NCBI RefSeq assembly: GCF_003589595.1
Contig: NW_020656077.1
Location: 3,990,136 to 4,054,135 of the forward strand
Length of the DNA: 64,000 nt
DNA from: Hyposmocoma kahamanoa
Lineage: Eukaryota > Arthropoda > Insecta > Lepidoptera > Cosmopterigidae
Reading direction: 5' to 3'
Within the stretch, counting starts at the first letter, position 1. The number at the start of each line of letters is the position of its first letter. Of this stretch, positions 21,539-32,160 are shown in pieces. Under the pieces are notes generated by a model that made no database searches, was not told where the DNA came from, and saw only the letters and a program-made list of their open reading frames with translations. The position numbers and the translations under genes are program-made.

Positions 21539-22057
21539 CTGTAATACCCCGCTTTGAGCGAAACCGGTTGCGCAACTTTTCAAAATTTGCGCTAAATTAC
21601 CCCGCTTTACGCGGACGCATTGATTTAAACAATTTGAGCCCGTAGCTTCTCAGTTACTAAAAATGAATTTTCGGAGGTAGTTCTGTCCCTTAATTTGTAA
21701 TCTCATTAATACTGTCTGTTATTCAGTGAATTGTAGAAATAATATTTTTTACGTGCAATAACGCCACCGGCTAAGAAAAAAGAGCGTAAGGGCTTGAATT
21801 TGGAGACGAAGATAAAAGTTTTGGAAAAGGTAGGTTCGTTCGAATAGCACGTTCGTTAGAATATTTAGCTTTTTATTCGATTATACTCCGTTCTATCCCT
21901 GGTAGCAGTCGTTCGGTGAAGTTAGAGATCCCAGGGCGACCGAAAAACTATAGCACCAGGCGGGCCACACAAAAATATAACAACCCTGTTTTACGCGAAT
22001 TTCGCTTAACGTGATTTTTTCCGGAAAGCATCTCTCGCGTAAAGCGGGGTGTTAATG
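21539..22057 (+). mobile_element. pogo/Tigger-like deletion derivative
   Basis: The ends CTGTAATACCCCGCTTTGAG and (at 22038-22057) CGTAAAGCGGGGTGTTAATG are inverted with a few mismatches and flanked by TA at 21537-21538 and 22058-22059. GCGGGGTATTAC-type ends with a TA duplication are characteristic of Tigger/pogo elements. Inside, at about 21761-21842, a short frame encodes PPAKKKERKGLNLETKIKVL and then EKVGSFE, the start of a CENP-B/pogo N-terminal DNA-binding domain. The catalytic domain is absent, so it is non-autonomous. Confidence 0.8.
21761..21844 (+). pseudogene. CENP-B/pogo-type DNA-binding domain remnant
   Basis: A 26-codon open stretch resembles the first helices of Tigger transposases: a basic cluster KKKERK, then L-LE-K-KVLE. 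It is closed by TAG at 21842-21844, and no initiating ATG precedes it (the likely start reads ATA). The match rests on pattern recognition of a short motif. Confidence 0.6.
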
Positions 22058-22624
22058 TATTTGCTAAGGTTTATCGTTTGAAATCGGTTACCGAAAAGTG
22101 CGCGAAACCAGATTCATCCCCTAGTTTGCCACACTTAGGGATGCAATATTTTCTTCAAATTTAAATGGGACCGGTACAGAGATACTCTCTTTCAAAGTCT
22201 CTTTCAAAAAAAGACTTTTCATTAATATCATTTTACGAATTGTAAAACTAAAAGTAGTAGTAGTAGTTGTGTAATAAAAAATACAGTCGAATTGAGAACC
22301 TCTTCCTTTTTTTGAAGTCGGTTAAAAATTATTTTCATATCGAGTTTATAGATTTTCGCAATTGTTGCACATTTATGTGGTCTGTGGTTACACATAGGAA
22401 ATTAAACTACTTTTTCGAATCTAAATAATACCTAAAATAATCAGCCGTAACTACGAGACATGTAATGAGCCCTTACGTTGATTTGAAAACAATATTCTTT
22501 AAATGAAATTTTGGTTTCAAAACAAATTTGCGCGAATTAGACTTACGTCATTTTATATCTTCGTAATTACAAAATGTTTTATTAATACTGTCATACTTGC
22601 GTCAATTCACTAAATTAATGTTCT

Positions 22625-22935
22625 TCCTGTCTAAGGACAGCAAGAAGACTCCAGAGCGTGGGATAAGTCCCACGCCGGGAGGTCGACATAACATTATCAA
22701 TTAACTAAATAAATAAATATTAGACAACAACACGTACGTTGCTCCGATTTGAAAGTTACTTAAAGCACTTGTGTTAAATCGGAAACTTCGACGGTACCAT
22801 AAATACCCAGACTCGAGATAATATACAAAAGTTAGTTTCTACATTGAACCGCCCGGAAATCGAACCCGGGATCACTGAATAGCGACGTCATGAAAACCGG
22901 TGTGCCAGCCACTCGACGACGAGGTCGTTATTACT
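22625..22935 (-). repeat. tRNA-derived SINE, second type
   Basis: On the minus strand the 5' end (near 22930) reads GTCGAGTGGCTGGCACACCG, an A-box region, and then CCCGGGTTCGATTTCCGGGC, a B box/T-arm, then GTAGAAACTAACTTTTGTA. The 3' part is AT-rich (ATTTATTTATTTAGTTAATT), with a GC-rich tail, GCGTGGGACTTATCCCACGC. It is a different family from the SINE at 5077. It is not a functional tRNA: the acceptor stem does not close. Confidence 0.7.
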
Positions 22936-23669
22936 AGATAACTATTTATTAATTATTTTAATTATATTGCAGTACCTTGAATTAATAATTTGGAATTATT
23001 ATTGTTTTACATTTCATTTTTATGGTTTTTAAATGTGAATTGAGTGTGTGCCTTACTAAATATTGGTTTTGTTTTCTTAAATTTATTTGTGTATAGTCTG
23101 ATGGCAATGGATAATCATAATGCGGGTTGGGATTTAATAATATTTATAATACGATATAATATATATATATGTATGCATATACGATATATACATATATATA
23201 TTATATGTATATATCGCTGCATGAAACACAAATTATAAGAACTTGTCTGCGAATGATACCCGTGGACAGCTGAATGGTCGTATTATTATAATTACAGTTT
23301 TCTATCATGAATAGGGATGAATTCAAATCTGATATTGGGGCAACTAGGTCAAACGAGGCATTATATCATATGAAAAGGCTTGTTATATTACATATAAATG
23401 GGAAACCTAAAATTAATAGTGCTGGTATAAATTGTTATGGTTCGAAGTTTAAACCGTCACGCGTCCTAGAAACACGGTGTCTCGAACCATTTTATATATT
23501 TTTTTAATTTTATATATTTTAGTAACTTTTTTGACCGTTGTGGTGGATGACATTACAGTTTCGCGATAGAGACACCGCGTGGGTCAAGGACGCTACAGCA
23601 CCAAAATTATTAGAGACACCTGGACGCCTTGTGTTATAAAAATAAAGGTGGAATTCGGTTTTGCACTGC

Positions 23670-24070
23670 CATTTATACATTCTAGAGTAGAGCGATCGTA
23701 GCTTTGTGTGTCTAGTCATCGTTAGTTAGCAATTTTCAACATTAATTAATGTTTCGTACTACTCAAAACTAAACTTTACACCTAGGTTCAGCGACAAATG
23801 TAATGTATAGAAAAAATGTAAGTGTTAGTTTCTATTTCCAGAATATACAACTTCGGTAATCCTTCCATAGGGTCTGAATTACTGTAATTATTTGCCATAA
23901 AAATTACTATTATAAGTTTCAAAGTCAAACTTTGACATTATTATTACTACACACACCGGCACATGTAGGGGAACACTAGATATTAACAAAGTTGTTGCTT
24001 TATGTGTAATTCTTATTTATTTAAATATAAGCGTTAATATTTCATGTAAACTTGTTTTTGTTCTGCTAAA
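23670..24070. repeat. partner of the diverged duplicate at 19290-20080
   Basis: See the entry at 19290. This copy lacks the 400-bp insert and contains a small local duplication around AAGTTTCAAAGTCAAACTTTGAC (23916-23938). Confidence 0.5.
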
Positions 24071-24767
24071 TGTGCCGTCTGTGTATTTGTTATAAACGTA
24101 ACGTCAAAGACAGTCAATACGAAACCCGCTATAAACTATTTACATCACTTATAAAACAAGAGTGGTTCTGATTTTACATATCCTGCCACTTATTAATTCT
24201 TGAATCCGAAACTTTATATGCACAAGAAACAACAAATTTGAACGTTGTGTAAATAACAATTTTTTGATGTATAACTGTGTCCACCATACCATTCAAGCGC
24301 TCCAAAACTTAATTTTGGTGCGAATTGAAAGTAAAGAGCAAGAAGTATAAAATAACTATTTTTTCTGTAACTTACGTAAAATTCCTTGCAAAATGAAACA
24401 ACATTAATTAAGGTCGATTTCTCCCCTTTAGCACAAAATATTCGAAACTTGCAATTTTGACTGGGAAATGTAATTAGAATTACACAATTCAGAATTTCAT
24501 AATCTATGTTGTAACGCAAATAGTCATTTTCGTCAAAATTATTAGTTACGTTACTGTTGAACGTAAAGAAATTTCATCAGTTTCAATTATAGTGTATTGC
24601 GCATGCAAAATGCAATTCATTCGTAGAGTCGATAGCAATGAATTAACGTCGCAAAAAGTACGAGATTTGTTTTATCAAAAGCAACACGACTGCTTTTTTT
24701 TTTAATTTCCAAATGTTATACAATCTGCCTTTATGGACGGCACGTAAAAAATTAAAAAATGACCCAC
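24071..24767. other. intron or 3' region of the gene starting at 24951 (-)
   Basis: By position this is downstream of the first exon of the minus-strand secreted-protein gene and should contain its later exon(s). Candidate minus-strand acceptors are seen (for example TTTCCCAG ending near 24461), but none gives an exon I can align to the paralogues, so I call none. Confidence 0.35.
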
Positions 24768-24951
24768 CTGGACTTACGGAGTATGACAATTTCTTCAAGA
24801 AGTTGGTCAATCTGACACTCAATACTATAAACGGGAACCCTACTAACTGCACCGGCAATTCAAAGCTAGTTTGCTCACTGTCCACATCTTTACAATTCAC
24901 TAGTAACAACAATACAACGACAAACGTATACATACATTTAATCCACTCCAT
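24768..24951 (-). CDS. first exon of small secreted protein, family S, member 1
   Basis: The exon encodes a signal peptide ([20 protein letters not shown], then an acidic DVDSEQ) followed by the family block [18 protein letters not shown] and then [14 protein letters not shown]. It ends one base into a Gly codon at CCAG/GTGGGT, a good donor (phase 1). I chose the ATG at 24951 rather than the one 11 codons earlier because the next paralogue starts at the same point (MELIK). The block is hydrophobic with Arg/Lys spaced along it, suggesting a membrane-active or self-associating secreted peptide; that is inference. The family is not recognised. Member 2 lies 3 kb away on the same strand and member 3 at 48 kb. 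The unspliced frame reads on for about 40 codons, but that part has no counterpart in the others. Confidence 0.75.
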
Positions 24952-24999
24952 TCTTAATAGAGAAGCCACAAAGTCAAGACGCAACTAACAGCCCAAGGC

Positions 25000-25862
25000 A
25001 AAAGACTTGCATCAAATAGTCAAAACTGACGCAACAGTTCAAGATGCCTATTGTTAAACGATTCCCCGCGCGTAATCGCGAATGAGTCAAATTATGTAAC
25101 TGTTAGTTACCGAACGAACCTTGACCTGATTAATATTTTTTTTAAACTTTACCAAAGAATGTCACTGCTACTATGATAAGATCGAGTTTTGAATTTAATT
25201 TTTTTTCGAATTTCATATGTGCCTTCTATTCTTCGAATCAGTCAATAAAGCGAACCGAACTAACTGGTCGAGTAGCAAAGATCATACTGGAAAAACGTAT
25301 ACGTGACAGGGATCGTAACACCTCCCCAGCTGCTTTGTTGGTCAATCGGCGGTTATGTCATGGCTCTCGTACAGTATGAAGGCGCAAGTCTACTCCACTA
25401 ATCTAGAGAATTCTTTTATGCTCTCTCTGATGCATTATTGTACATACATTTAGACGGTATCTCGTGTAATTCGCATTTGAAACGAACGAGATAATATTCG
25501 AAAGAGAATAGTTAAAAGCTGTAATGGTTGTTGAGGGAAAATTAATATATTTTGTGTAATAATTCTTTTCTGCTTTCCATTTGTCTTCGAGTAAATGGTA
25601 TATTATAGAAGACCGTAGAGCAAAGACTACACTAGTTTCGTAATAGCAACGAAATGTTGTGACATTCTTGAAAGGTTGCTAATAAGTATTTATCTTTCGT
25701 AACTTACACAGTCAAAGATCGCGACATCGCCTTCACTTTAAAAAATGTAAAAAATTAAAAGTATTACTATTATATTTCAAGTTTCTATATTGTCCTAAAT
25801 CCCTTATTCATAAATAGCAAGTTAACAAATTATCCGTTACAATAACTGGTATTTAATTTTAA
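25000..25862. other. intergenic; upstream of secreted-protein member 1
   Basis: No gene is called. The TTAGTTGCG at about 24982-24990 (minus strand) resembles an initiator for the gene at 24951, but I see no TATA box at the right distance. The rest is AT-rich with a CGCG patch at 25068-25083. Confidence 0.35.
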
Positions 25863-25863
25863 A

Positions 25864-26130
25864 GCCGTGGTAGCCTATGACGTACCGCCTCGTACCTTTG
25901 AGTTTCTTAAAATTCATGTGCGAGCACCTTAGAATTTATGTGCGAAATTTCATTTGAAATTTAATATGAGCTTTACGGTGAAGAAAGACATTGTGAAAAC
26001 GTGTGAAATTCCCGATCCGCACTGAGCCAACGTGGTGGACCTTCAGGTCCTTCAGGCTATGAAGATCCGTACCCTAAGTCCCGTGCCGAGTATTGGGAAG
26101 TATAAATGCGTTGTTGATCACGAATGATCA
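25864..26130 (+). repeat. tRNA-derived SINE with RTE-like tail, diverged
   Basis: The order of landmarks is that of a common lepidopteran SINE: GCCGTGGTAGCCTATGACGT at the head, GAGTTTCTTAAAATTCATGT, TTTACGGTGAAGAAAGACAT, GATCCGCACTGAGCCAACGT, GGTGGACC and CCCGTGCCGAGTATTGGGA at the tail. It is strongly diverged and not transcribable as a tRNA. Confidence 0.65.
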
Positions 26131-26299
26131 ATGTTTGTAAAAACATTTTTTATTCAATGTAATTCGCATTAACACGTACTAAACATTTGATCAATATGAG
26201 ACTTGTAAAGGATCCGAAACGTTCGTTCGTTTCAAAACAAAAGCGATTTAGACCGGAAACCACGAAAGCTTGACTCAATGTAACTATTTTTTACTATGA

Positions 26300-26548
26300 A
26301 TACCTATTTCTGCCGCCAAGCAGTAATGTCAGCATTACTGTATTCCAGTTTTGAAGGGTAAGGGTGCTGGTGAAATGACAGGCACAAGAGACTTGTCAAC
26401 TTATGTCTCAGGGTGACGGGCACAGTGGTAGTGCCCCTCAGATCTTTGTGATTAAAAGCTCTGTGTGGCACTGTAACTGTTGTGGACAGGCGTGTGTAGC
26501 TCAGGCGCACGACTTGTTCGTTCCGTCACTTGATATTATTTAAAAAAA
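26300..26548 (+). repeat. SINE-like ~300-bp family, copy 6
   Basis: Lacks about 50 bases of the 5' end; otherwise complete from TACCTATTTCTGCCGCCAAG to CGTCACTTGATATTATTTAA. Confidence 0.75.
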
Positions 26549-27439
26549 GAAGACACAGGTAGTGTCTTTAATAGGCCAATTACACTTACATTATTTATAC
26601 AAATTAGACGTTCATAGTAAGCCCACGGCCAAATTCTGTTTTCAAAGATATAGGATCCTCTAGTTTAGAAGGCAGGATAATATTTTTGATTGTATAACTT
26701 CGACTTATAACAAATATTGCAACCAATTTATTAGTTGTGATTTTAAGTAAGTAAAAATTATTATTAATTTACAAGTACAAATGACAAAAGCCTATCAATG
26801 AAAGCTGATTAATTTAGTAGGTAGTGGGTGACATTCAAAATTGTAGCTTATTATAGCCTATGTACATCCCACAACTGGCCTACTCTCCCTTGTGAAAGTA
26901 AAGGTTATTTGTTAATGAGAACATGTGCCCCTAGACGGCAGTCCTACAACGCTGGAGCTTGCTACAAAGAAAGCGTTATACAACTTCAAAGTGAAGTAAA
27001 ATTGAATCATAAATCCAACAAAAGCCTATGTTTGATATTGTTACATAAGTTCATAATAGTTCATAGTGAGTGTGATATTATATTTATTTGACGGCATCCA
27101 CCGTAATGTATCCTCGGACCGTAATTCCAAACACGTTAGTCATTAAAGCAATAAAAAAGTTCAAAGTTTAAATACGTATTTTTTTAATCCAACGGGCCTT
27201 TATAGGTTCCATGGACACTCTGACACATACAAGGCCCGAAATGTTGGTTTGTTTGAAAAATCAAATATAGCTTACGATCCGAAAAAATTGTCTCATCCCG
27301 AAAACCTAAAAACTCAATAAAATAAAAGCTATAATTATATGGAATGCCGCAATGAAGTTAAAATCTACCTATTCCACAAATAGGTATAGAATAAGTGTAA
27401 AATTTTGAAATTGATATCGATTTGATTCAATTTTTGTAA

Positions 27440-27710
27440 CAGTAGAGGTCCTTGTGAAAGAGTTCGTCCAGGAAAGTACTTACCTATTTCTGCCACCAAG
27501 GTTCCGGTTTTGAAGGGTATTGAAATTACAGACATATGAGATTTGTCAACTTATGTGTCAGGGCGACGGGTGCGGTGACAGTGCCACTCAGCTCTTTGCG
27601 ACTTTTAAAGCTCTGAGTGGCACTGCAACTAATAAGGTTAGGCTTGTCGCTTACCACCAGACACAACGTTTGTTCGTGTCGTCACTTGGTTTCATAAAAA
27701 AATAAAAAAC
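27440..27710 (+). repeat. SINE-like ~300-bp family, copy 7
   Basis: Runs from CAGTAGAGGTCCTTGTGAAA to GTCGTCACTTGGTTTCATAA with an A-rich tail. It lies in the presumed first intron of secreted-protein member 2, 35 bases below its splice donor. Confidence 0.75.
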
Positions 27711-27745
27711 AATTACTGTAACGCCTTAGGGTTATTTATAATTAC

Positions 27746-27932
27746 CTGGATTCAAAGCGTATGATAACTTTTTCACGAAGTTTGTAAGCCTCACAGCCAT
27801 AATGATGAAAGGAAACCCAAATAACTGTATCGGCAGTTCGAACCCTGTCTCCTGTCCAGTACTCTCCATTAGACATTGGAATAAAAGGAACGTCACTAAA
27901 GTCCAAATGTAGCACACTTTAATTAGTTCCAT
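27746..27932 (-). CDS. first exon of small secreted protein, family S, member 2
   Basis: The ATG at 27932 opens MELIKVCYIWTLVTFLLFQC (signal peptide), then MESTGQETG, the family block FELPIQLFGFPFIIMAVR and LTNFVKKLSYALNP. It closes one base into Gly at CCAG/GTAATT (phase 1), the same place as members 1 and 3. Member 1 is its closest relative: 21 of 27 residues agree over the block FELP to LSY. Upstream on the minus strand, TTTAAAAA (27967-27974) lies 25 bases before TCAGTT (27946-27951), a plausible TATA/initiator pair, leaving a 5' UTR of about 17 bases. The next exon is not identified; a SINE-like repeat occupies the intron side. Confidence 0.8.
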
Positions 27933-27945
27933 TTTTAAAATATAC

Positions 27946-27974
27946 AACTGACGATGACGTCCAAAATTTTTAAA
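27946..27974 (-). promoter_or_regulatory. putative TATA/Inr core promoter of family S member 2
   Basis: Minus strand: TTTAAAAA, then 15 bases, then TCAGTTG. An arthropod initiator TCAGT about 25 bases after an AT box is the usual insect arrangement. The match to TATAAA is imperfect. Confidence 0.4.
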
Positions 27975-28335
27975 TTTCAACGACTTTTTATTGAATTTCG
28001 AATTACTATTCTCATTTCAAAATTATTGCAAGTGAAATATTTAATTAAAAAAAGAAGTAATCGAGACCTAATTTCACTCCAAATTAACACACTCTATGCA
28101 TAATTGTATTGTATAACACAACGACTTTAGTTGTAGATCCACGTATAACTGGCCATACCCAGTAGACCGCAATCCACGTACTTAGGGTAGTTTCGTAATC
28201 TAAATACAATCATTTGAGTCACAGCCCATTACTAAACTTGATTCTAATTATGACCGGTCGTGACATATTTATAATTTTTAAACGAAATAATAAAGCCCAA
28301 TACAAAACGTGTAACACGTTTAGCTGAATGTATAA

Positions 28336-28490
28336 CTGGGGCCTTACCATGACCTCTTATTACAGTTCAATATAGGTTCGTAACGAGAAAAAAGCGGGAT
28401 GGTGATATACATTTCATGTAGCGCCGTCTCTCAACGATTCATTTTAGGTCCTAAACTGAATCGTAATAGGAGTTCATGGTAAGGCCCCAG
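28336..28490. mobile_element. short palindromic TIR element (155 bp)
   Basis: CTGGGGCCTTACCATGACCT then CTTATTACAGTTCAATATAG at the left pairs with the right end CCTAAACTGAATCGTAATAG then GAGTTCATGGTAAGGCCCCAG. Arms are about 41 bp with six mismatches. No coding. A half-copy motif (CCAGGGGGCCTACCATAACC) is at 20325-20345. The target duplication is unresolved. Confidence 0.75.
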
Positions 28491-28626
28491 ATGAATATTT
28501 TTTTATATTATATATTAAATAAGTAAATAAAAAAAATTTGCTTTCTCTTTGTAAAATATAAAAATATCTTAATTTTTTATTGAATTGATATTCAATTATT
28601 TTTTGTGAAATTACTCCGCTAGTTTG

Positions 28627-28744
28627 TTATAATTATTAATACAAAGATCGAACATTCAGAAAATATTCTTTCCGGTCTGGCCGGATCGAAGGAATTTTTT
28701 CTGAGTGTTCTGAAGTTTCTGAATCTTTGTATTAATAATTATAA
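28627..28744. repeat. near-perfect long hairpin (118 bp)
   Basis: TTATAATTATTAATACAAAG then AT (28627-28648) is repeated inverted without mismatch at 28723-28744. The inner arms (GAACATTCAGAAAATATTC against GGAATTTTTTCTGAGTGTTC) also pair. Single-arm relatives are at about 31310-31400 and 41350-41460, so it is a mobile fold-back. Confidence 0.75.
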
Positions 28745-28820
28745 ACATATCATTTATGGACCAGTTTTATAAATGAGGCTTTTATATTTTTTACTTAATT
28801 AATTATTGGTCAATAAAAAT

Positions 28821-29102
28821 AGCAGTAGAGTTTTTTGTGAAAGAGTTCGTCCAAGTTCGTACTGCCACCTTACCTATTTCTGCCGCCAAGCAGTAATGTG
28901 AGAATTACAGTGTTTCGGTTTTGAAGGTTTAGGGGTAGTGATAAAATTACAAGAACGTGAGATTTATCAACTTATGCCTCAGCTTGACGGACGCAGTGGT
29001 AGTACCCCTCATAACTTTGTGATCTAGGCTCTGCGTGGTGGACAGGCATGTCGCCTATCGCGTGCGACTTATTCGTCCAGTCACATGGTATAATAAAAAA
29101 AA
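28821..29102 (+). repeat. SINE-like ~300-bp family, copy 8
   Basis: Full-length, diverged: CAGTAGAGTTTTTTGTGAAA at the start, GATTTATCAACTTATGCCTC in the middle, and GTCACATGGTATAATAAAAA at the end. Confidence 0.7.
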
Positions 29103-29492
29103 CAAATAACCAAGTAGATAGTGCCGTGTGGTGTGATTTTGTAGCCAGGAACTGATGTGGATTTAAAAGTCTATGGTTTCGATATATAAATAACGCAATG
29201 GAAAGTGTGAGCAAGGTTGCACACGCAGTTCCTGCGTCTACACACGTGATTATGTAAATCACGTTGCCAAGCAACTTTGTACTAACCGAGTAGAAAATAA
29301 GAGTCTAAGAATCCTTATCTCCCTAAACGTATAGAGCAACTGTAAACCAATAAACTGCAATATCAAAAATTGCATTATGAGAATAAGCCGCAAAAATAAA
29401 TCTTGTTTTTTTTTTGTAATTTTTGAGAACAGTATCGTAAAAGATACATTAAATTTTGTACATTAGATATTAAAGAAATCTCTCGGTCTCTA

Positions 29493-29781
29493 TAATTGAA
29501 GCTATCAGCGTAAAAGTGGTGTAAACCGCATTTGTTTTTTTTTTCTACAACATTACTTTAAATGATACAAAAGTACATGATTACTTTATATTGGGATGCT
29601 ATTTTCATGTAAGTATATAGCAAAAAATATTTTAAATTTTATTTTATACATGAAAATAGCATCCAAATATAACGCAATTATATACTTTAGTGTCATGTAT
29701 GTATTTAGCCATGTATGTACGTAATATAATGTATAATGAAATAATATTGTAGAAAGAAAATGAAACCTGATAGCTTCAATT
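29493..29781. mobile_element. fold-back TIR element
   Basis: The outer ends AATTGAAGCTATCAG and CTGATAGCTTCAATT are a perfect 15-bp inverted pair. Inside, TTAAATGATACAAAAGTACA and GATGCTATTTTCATGTA pair with TACATGAAAATAGCATCC further right. It is related to 8564-8789 in the inner arms. No coding. Confidence 0.75.
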
Positions 29782-29994
29782 TTACTATTCCAAATAAGCC
29801 ATTTCTATTAAAAAACGAAAAAACATATTTTCCCTTGATAACAGTCGAAAGATTCTTGTTGTAATGAAATTACGAAACACTGTTCTACACTGGAATACAA
29901 GTCCTAAGACTTGCAGTGTTCACAAGATATAAATGATGGGTGCAATCGTCTCTGGAAAGATATGGAATCAAAAATTTATTTATTTAAGTTATGT

Positions 29995-30243
29995 AGTAAA
30001 GTTATTGTTTAAAAATCTCAATACTGAGTACTAAAGAACCGACCTCAAAAGTCATTTATCCCCAAGTTTGCTTAGAGAGGGAATATTTTCTTCAAATTTA
30101 GATGGGACTACTGCTGAGGCATCTTTCCAACAAAAAAATAATCAACAAAATCGGTTCACAAACGCGAGTTATCGCCTAACATATACACAAAAAAACATAC
30201 AGTTGAAATGACAACCTCCTCCTTTTTTTGAAGTCGGTTAAAA
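29995..30243 (+). repeat. GAAGTCGGTTAAAAA-ending repeat, copy 5
   Basis: AAAGAACCGACCTCAAAAGT at the 5' side, internal deletion, then AATCGGTTCACAAACGCG and TTTTTTGAAGTCGGTTAAAA. Confidence 0.75.
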
Positions 30244-30509
30244 AGACTAACGTCGCCGATAAAGGCTAATCATATAATTATTGACTCCTGATGATCACCA
30301 AGTCCATACGATCGGCCAAAGCTTCGCTCTCCACACCGCCTATCTCTTAACAAAATTAATGTAAAAAAAAAAATAACGACTACCTTATTTTTTCAAATAA
30401 TCGATTAACTATATCACTACACAGTGGAGTAATTTCACAAATAATATTTGAATGTTAATTCAATAAATATTTAAATATGTTACTTTAAAGTTATTTTAAA
30501 GTTCTAGAC

Positions 30510-30794
30510 CATTGACTTACAAATAAATGGACGACGGGTCTAATACAAAAACCACGAAAAAAAATGTCCCAAGGCAACCTATTCGAAATTTAAAATGTAA
30601 TGTCATCGCAGTATCGCGCTGTCAGTAGAACAAATGAAGACTAAAGCGGAGTGTCGCGCTCTGTATACGATTTTAGCGCCTTACAAGTGCGGACACTTTT
30701 TAGCGCGGACCCGACGTCCAATACGATTTTAGTGCCTTACAAGTGCGGACACTTTTTAGCGCGGACCCGACGTCCATATAATTGTAAGTCAATG
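30510..30794. mobile_element. 8-bp-TSD TIR element, family B, copy 1
   Basis: CATTGACTTACAAATAAATG at the left end and ATATAATTGTAAGTCAATG at the right end are inverted. A perfect 8-bp direct repeat TTCTAGAC flanks them (30502-30509 and 30795-30802). A unit of about 57 bp (ACGATTTTAGCGCCTTACAA to ACCCGACGTCCA) is tandemly doubled within the right half. There is no transposase. The second copy is 63089-63367. Confidence 0.9.
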
Positions 30795-30849
30795 TTCTAG
30801 ACATATAATGGTAAAATATTTACCACCAAAAGAGAACGTTATTATTATT

Positions 30850-31252
30850 TTTTTATAACATCAAGTGATGGGACGAACAAGTTGTGCGCCTGATGGTAAG
30901 CTACTCACCTGTCCACTAAGAGTTTTAAATTGCAAAGATCTGAGGGGCACTACCACTGCGCCCGTCACCCTGAGACATAAGTTGACAAAGTCCCATCTGC
31001 CTGTAATGTCACCAGTTTCTTTCAATGATACGCCTAATGGTCAGTGAAACGCCTATTCATAACAGTTGCAATGCCACACGAAACTTTAAATCGCAAAGAA
31101 CCAATGGGAACTACCACTGCCCGTAACCCTGAGACATAAGTTGGCAAGTCCCAAGTGCCTGTAATTTCACAGACTGGAACGCAGTAATGCTCACATTATT
31201 GCTCGACGACAGAAATAGGTAAGGTGAAAGTACTTTTCCAGACGAACTCTTT
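30850..31252 (-). repeat. SINE-like ~300-bp family, copies 9 and 10 (overlapping pair)
   Basis: Two minus-strand units lie head to tail. The first (30850-31040) begins with the tail TTTATAACATCAAGTGATGG and stops after CCTGTAATGTCACCAG. The second (about 31046-31252) starts at the internal CATAACAGTTGCAATGCCAC and runs to the 5' end GACGAACTCTTTC. Either an insertion near a related copy or an unequal exchange would explain this. Confidence 0.7.
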
Positions 31253-31889
31253 CTTTGTTGTAATAAATATTATGATGTTTTACTACCATGATATTCGTTT
31301 ATTCTTTGTTAAATTACTCCATTACTTTGTTCTAATTACTAATACAAACATCGAACACAAAGAAAATTTCCTTCAATCTGACAGGACACGAACCTGCATC
31401 AGTGCCATACCAGTTCGACCGCTCTTTGTTACAGATCTTTACTTTTCGTTATAACCTTTTTATAGCAAATTTCATCATACTAGTCACCTAAGTCCATATC
31501 AAAATAGACTTTCGAAAAGTGTCGAAAAAATCAGTATCACACGTCTGGACTGAAGAGGACTTATCTCAAAATATTCAAGTGTTTCCCATTCCAAAGTTCG
31601 AGTTTAATCTCCGGAGGAACTGTCTTTGCAAAAGCTTCAATTCCGTCAGAGTGACGGTTACAGTAGGGTGACCATATAACTAATAAATTAAACAGATGCA
31701 GACAAAAGAAGAAAACAGCTATGGAATAATTTTGTCACTCACTATTAACTATATGATATATAAATATCATTTACACGCTTTGACAATAGCGTGGTGGTAG
31801 TAAAATGAAAAATTAAGTCTGGTGCTAAGCCAACCACCAAGGTTATTGACACTGTATACTCATAATCACTTGTTCTAATAATAACTTTT

Positions 31890-32160
31890 CTTTTAAGACG
31901 CAAGGTGTCGGACCGAGCAAGTCGTGGGCTTGGTGGTGAACGACACGTCTGTCAATAACAGTTGCAGTGCCACTCAAAGTTTCAAATCGCTAAAACCTGA
32001 CCTGAGGGGCACTGCCACTGCGTCCGTCAAGCGGGGACATAAGTTGACTAGTCCCATGTGCCTATAATTTCACTAGCACCGAAACGTTACAATTAATGCT
32101 CACGTTACTGTTTGGCGTTCTACCGCCATGCGGTAATGTGACAGTACTTAGCTCTGCTGC
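31890..32160 (-). repeat. SINE-like ~300-bp family, copy 11
   Basis: Minus strand, diverged: ACCGAGCAAGTCGTGGGCTT, CAATAACAGTTGCAGTGCC, GGACATAAGTTGACTAGTCC and TAATGCTCACGTTACTG. Confidence 0.65.

Larger units (their letters stand above)
21505..22330 (+). repeat. GAAGTCGGTTAAAAA-ending repeat, copy 4, interrupted
   Basis: The 5' part (CATCTCAAAAGTTCGTGGAA then TTGCATCTA) and the 3' part (TTTGCTAAGG, TTACCGAAAAGTGCGCGAA, TTCATCCCCTAG, TTTGAAGTCGGTTAAAAA) are separated by the Tigger-like element 21539-22057. Joining them over one TA gives GCATCTATTTGCTAAG, the sequence found in other copies (ACATCTATTTGCCAAG at 39349-39364). Confidence 0.8.

Noticed and set aside
24713..24988. 91-codon plus-strand open frame
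   Set aside because: It is the antisense of the first exon of secreted-protein member 1; the minus strand shows the paralogue-conserved block and donor.
30361..30420. Possible transposon end near ACGACTACCTTATTTTTTCA
   Set aside because: No inverted partner or duplication could be found nearby.
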